From positions 1 through 5,248 of the forward strand of contig DGWD01000012.1 in the NCBI GenBank assembly GCA_002395155.1: DNA of 5,248 nt. Reading direction: 5' to 3'. The DNA is from Treponema sp. UBA4267. GTDB lineage: Bacteria; Spirochaetota; Spirochaetia; Treponematales; Treponemataceae. Positions 5,219-5,248 of the stretch are shown in pieces. The position numbers and the translations under genes were made by a program. Under the pieces are notes generated by a model, which saw only the letters and a list, made by a program, of their open reading frames with translations, had not been told where the DNA came from and ran no database searches. Numbering within the stretch: position 1 is the first letter of the stretch; each line of letters starts with the position of its first letter.

Positions 5219-5248
5219 TTAATCTTTCACAACCTTAGTAAGTTTTGC
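5219..5248 (-). CDS. Possible C-terminal end of another minus-strand gene
   Basis: On the minus strand the last bases read AKLTKVVKD followed by TAA at 5221-5219. The composition looks like a plausible protein C-terminus, and a stop 8 bp before the GC-rich repeat mirrors the arrangement of copy 1, which follows the response regulator stop. With nine codons this cannot be confirmed from the window, and the segment may instead be non-coding. Confidence 0.3.
   Translation of the reverse strand, partial: AKLTKVVKD

Noticed and set aside
5185..5220. Intrinsic terminator: GC-rich hairpin followed by a T-run on the plus strand.
   Set aside because: The T-run begins about 12 bases after the stem, and no plus-strand gene precedes it.

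Overview
The window looks like a low-GC (roughly 38% by eye) chromosomal segment of a Gram-negative bacterium, most likely a host-associated or rumen-type spirochaete close to Treponema. That assignment is inference from protein style, AT-rich codon use and the type of GC-rich intergenic repeats. No rRNA, tRNA or species-specific marker is present to fix it.

Layout from left to right: (1) a Crp/Fnr-family regulator on the minus strand, start at 611, with only its last residues cut off by the window edge; (2) a divergent control region (612-804) holding candidate promoters for both neighbours, a 16-bp Crp/Fnr-geometry palindrome, and four hexamers at an exact 11-bp period that resemble a PhoP/PhoB box; (3) a PhoB-like response regulator (805-1473, +); (4) a 147-bp gap filled mostly by a GC-rich structured repeat; (5) a PhoR-like membrane histidine kinase (1621-2949, +), meeting the next gene tail to tail with only 3 bp between; (6) a minus-strand pair, a secreted phytase-like/esterase-like protein (5063-3798) followed 8 bp later by an HD-superfamily phosphohydrolase (3789-2953); (7) a second copy of the GC-rich repeat (5086-5210), then perhaps the last codons of another minus-strand gene.

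Functionally, the response regulator and kinase form a complete two-component pair. The kinase has a periplasmic sensor domain of the PhoR/VicK type. The 11-bp repeats ahead of the response regulator suggest autoregulation as in phosphate-starvation systems, and an exported phytase-like protein nearby fits a phosphate theme, but that connection is inference. The HD protein is probably cytosolic and co-transcribed with the phytase-like gene.

The most unusual non-coding signal is the pair of diverged copies of one GC-rich, hairpin-bearing element. Both lie just upstream of a ribosome binding site and in the same orientation relative to the downstream gene. The second is the pair of divergent promoters whose -10 boxes both lie exactly 6 nt before the ATG, suggesting leaderless or nearly leaderless mRNAs.
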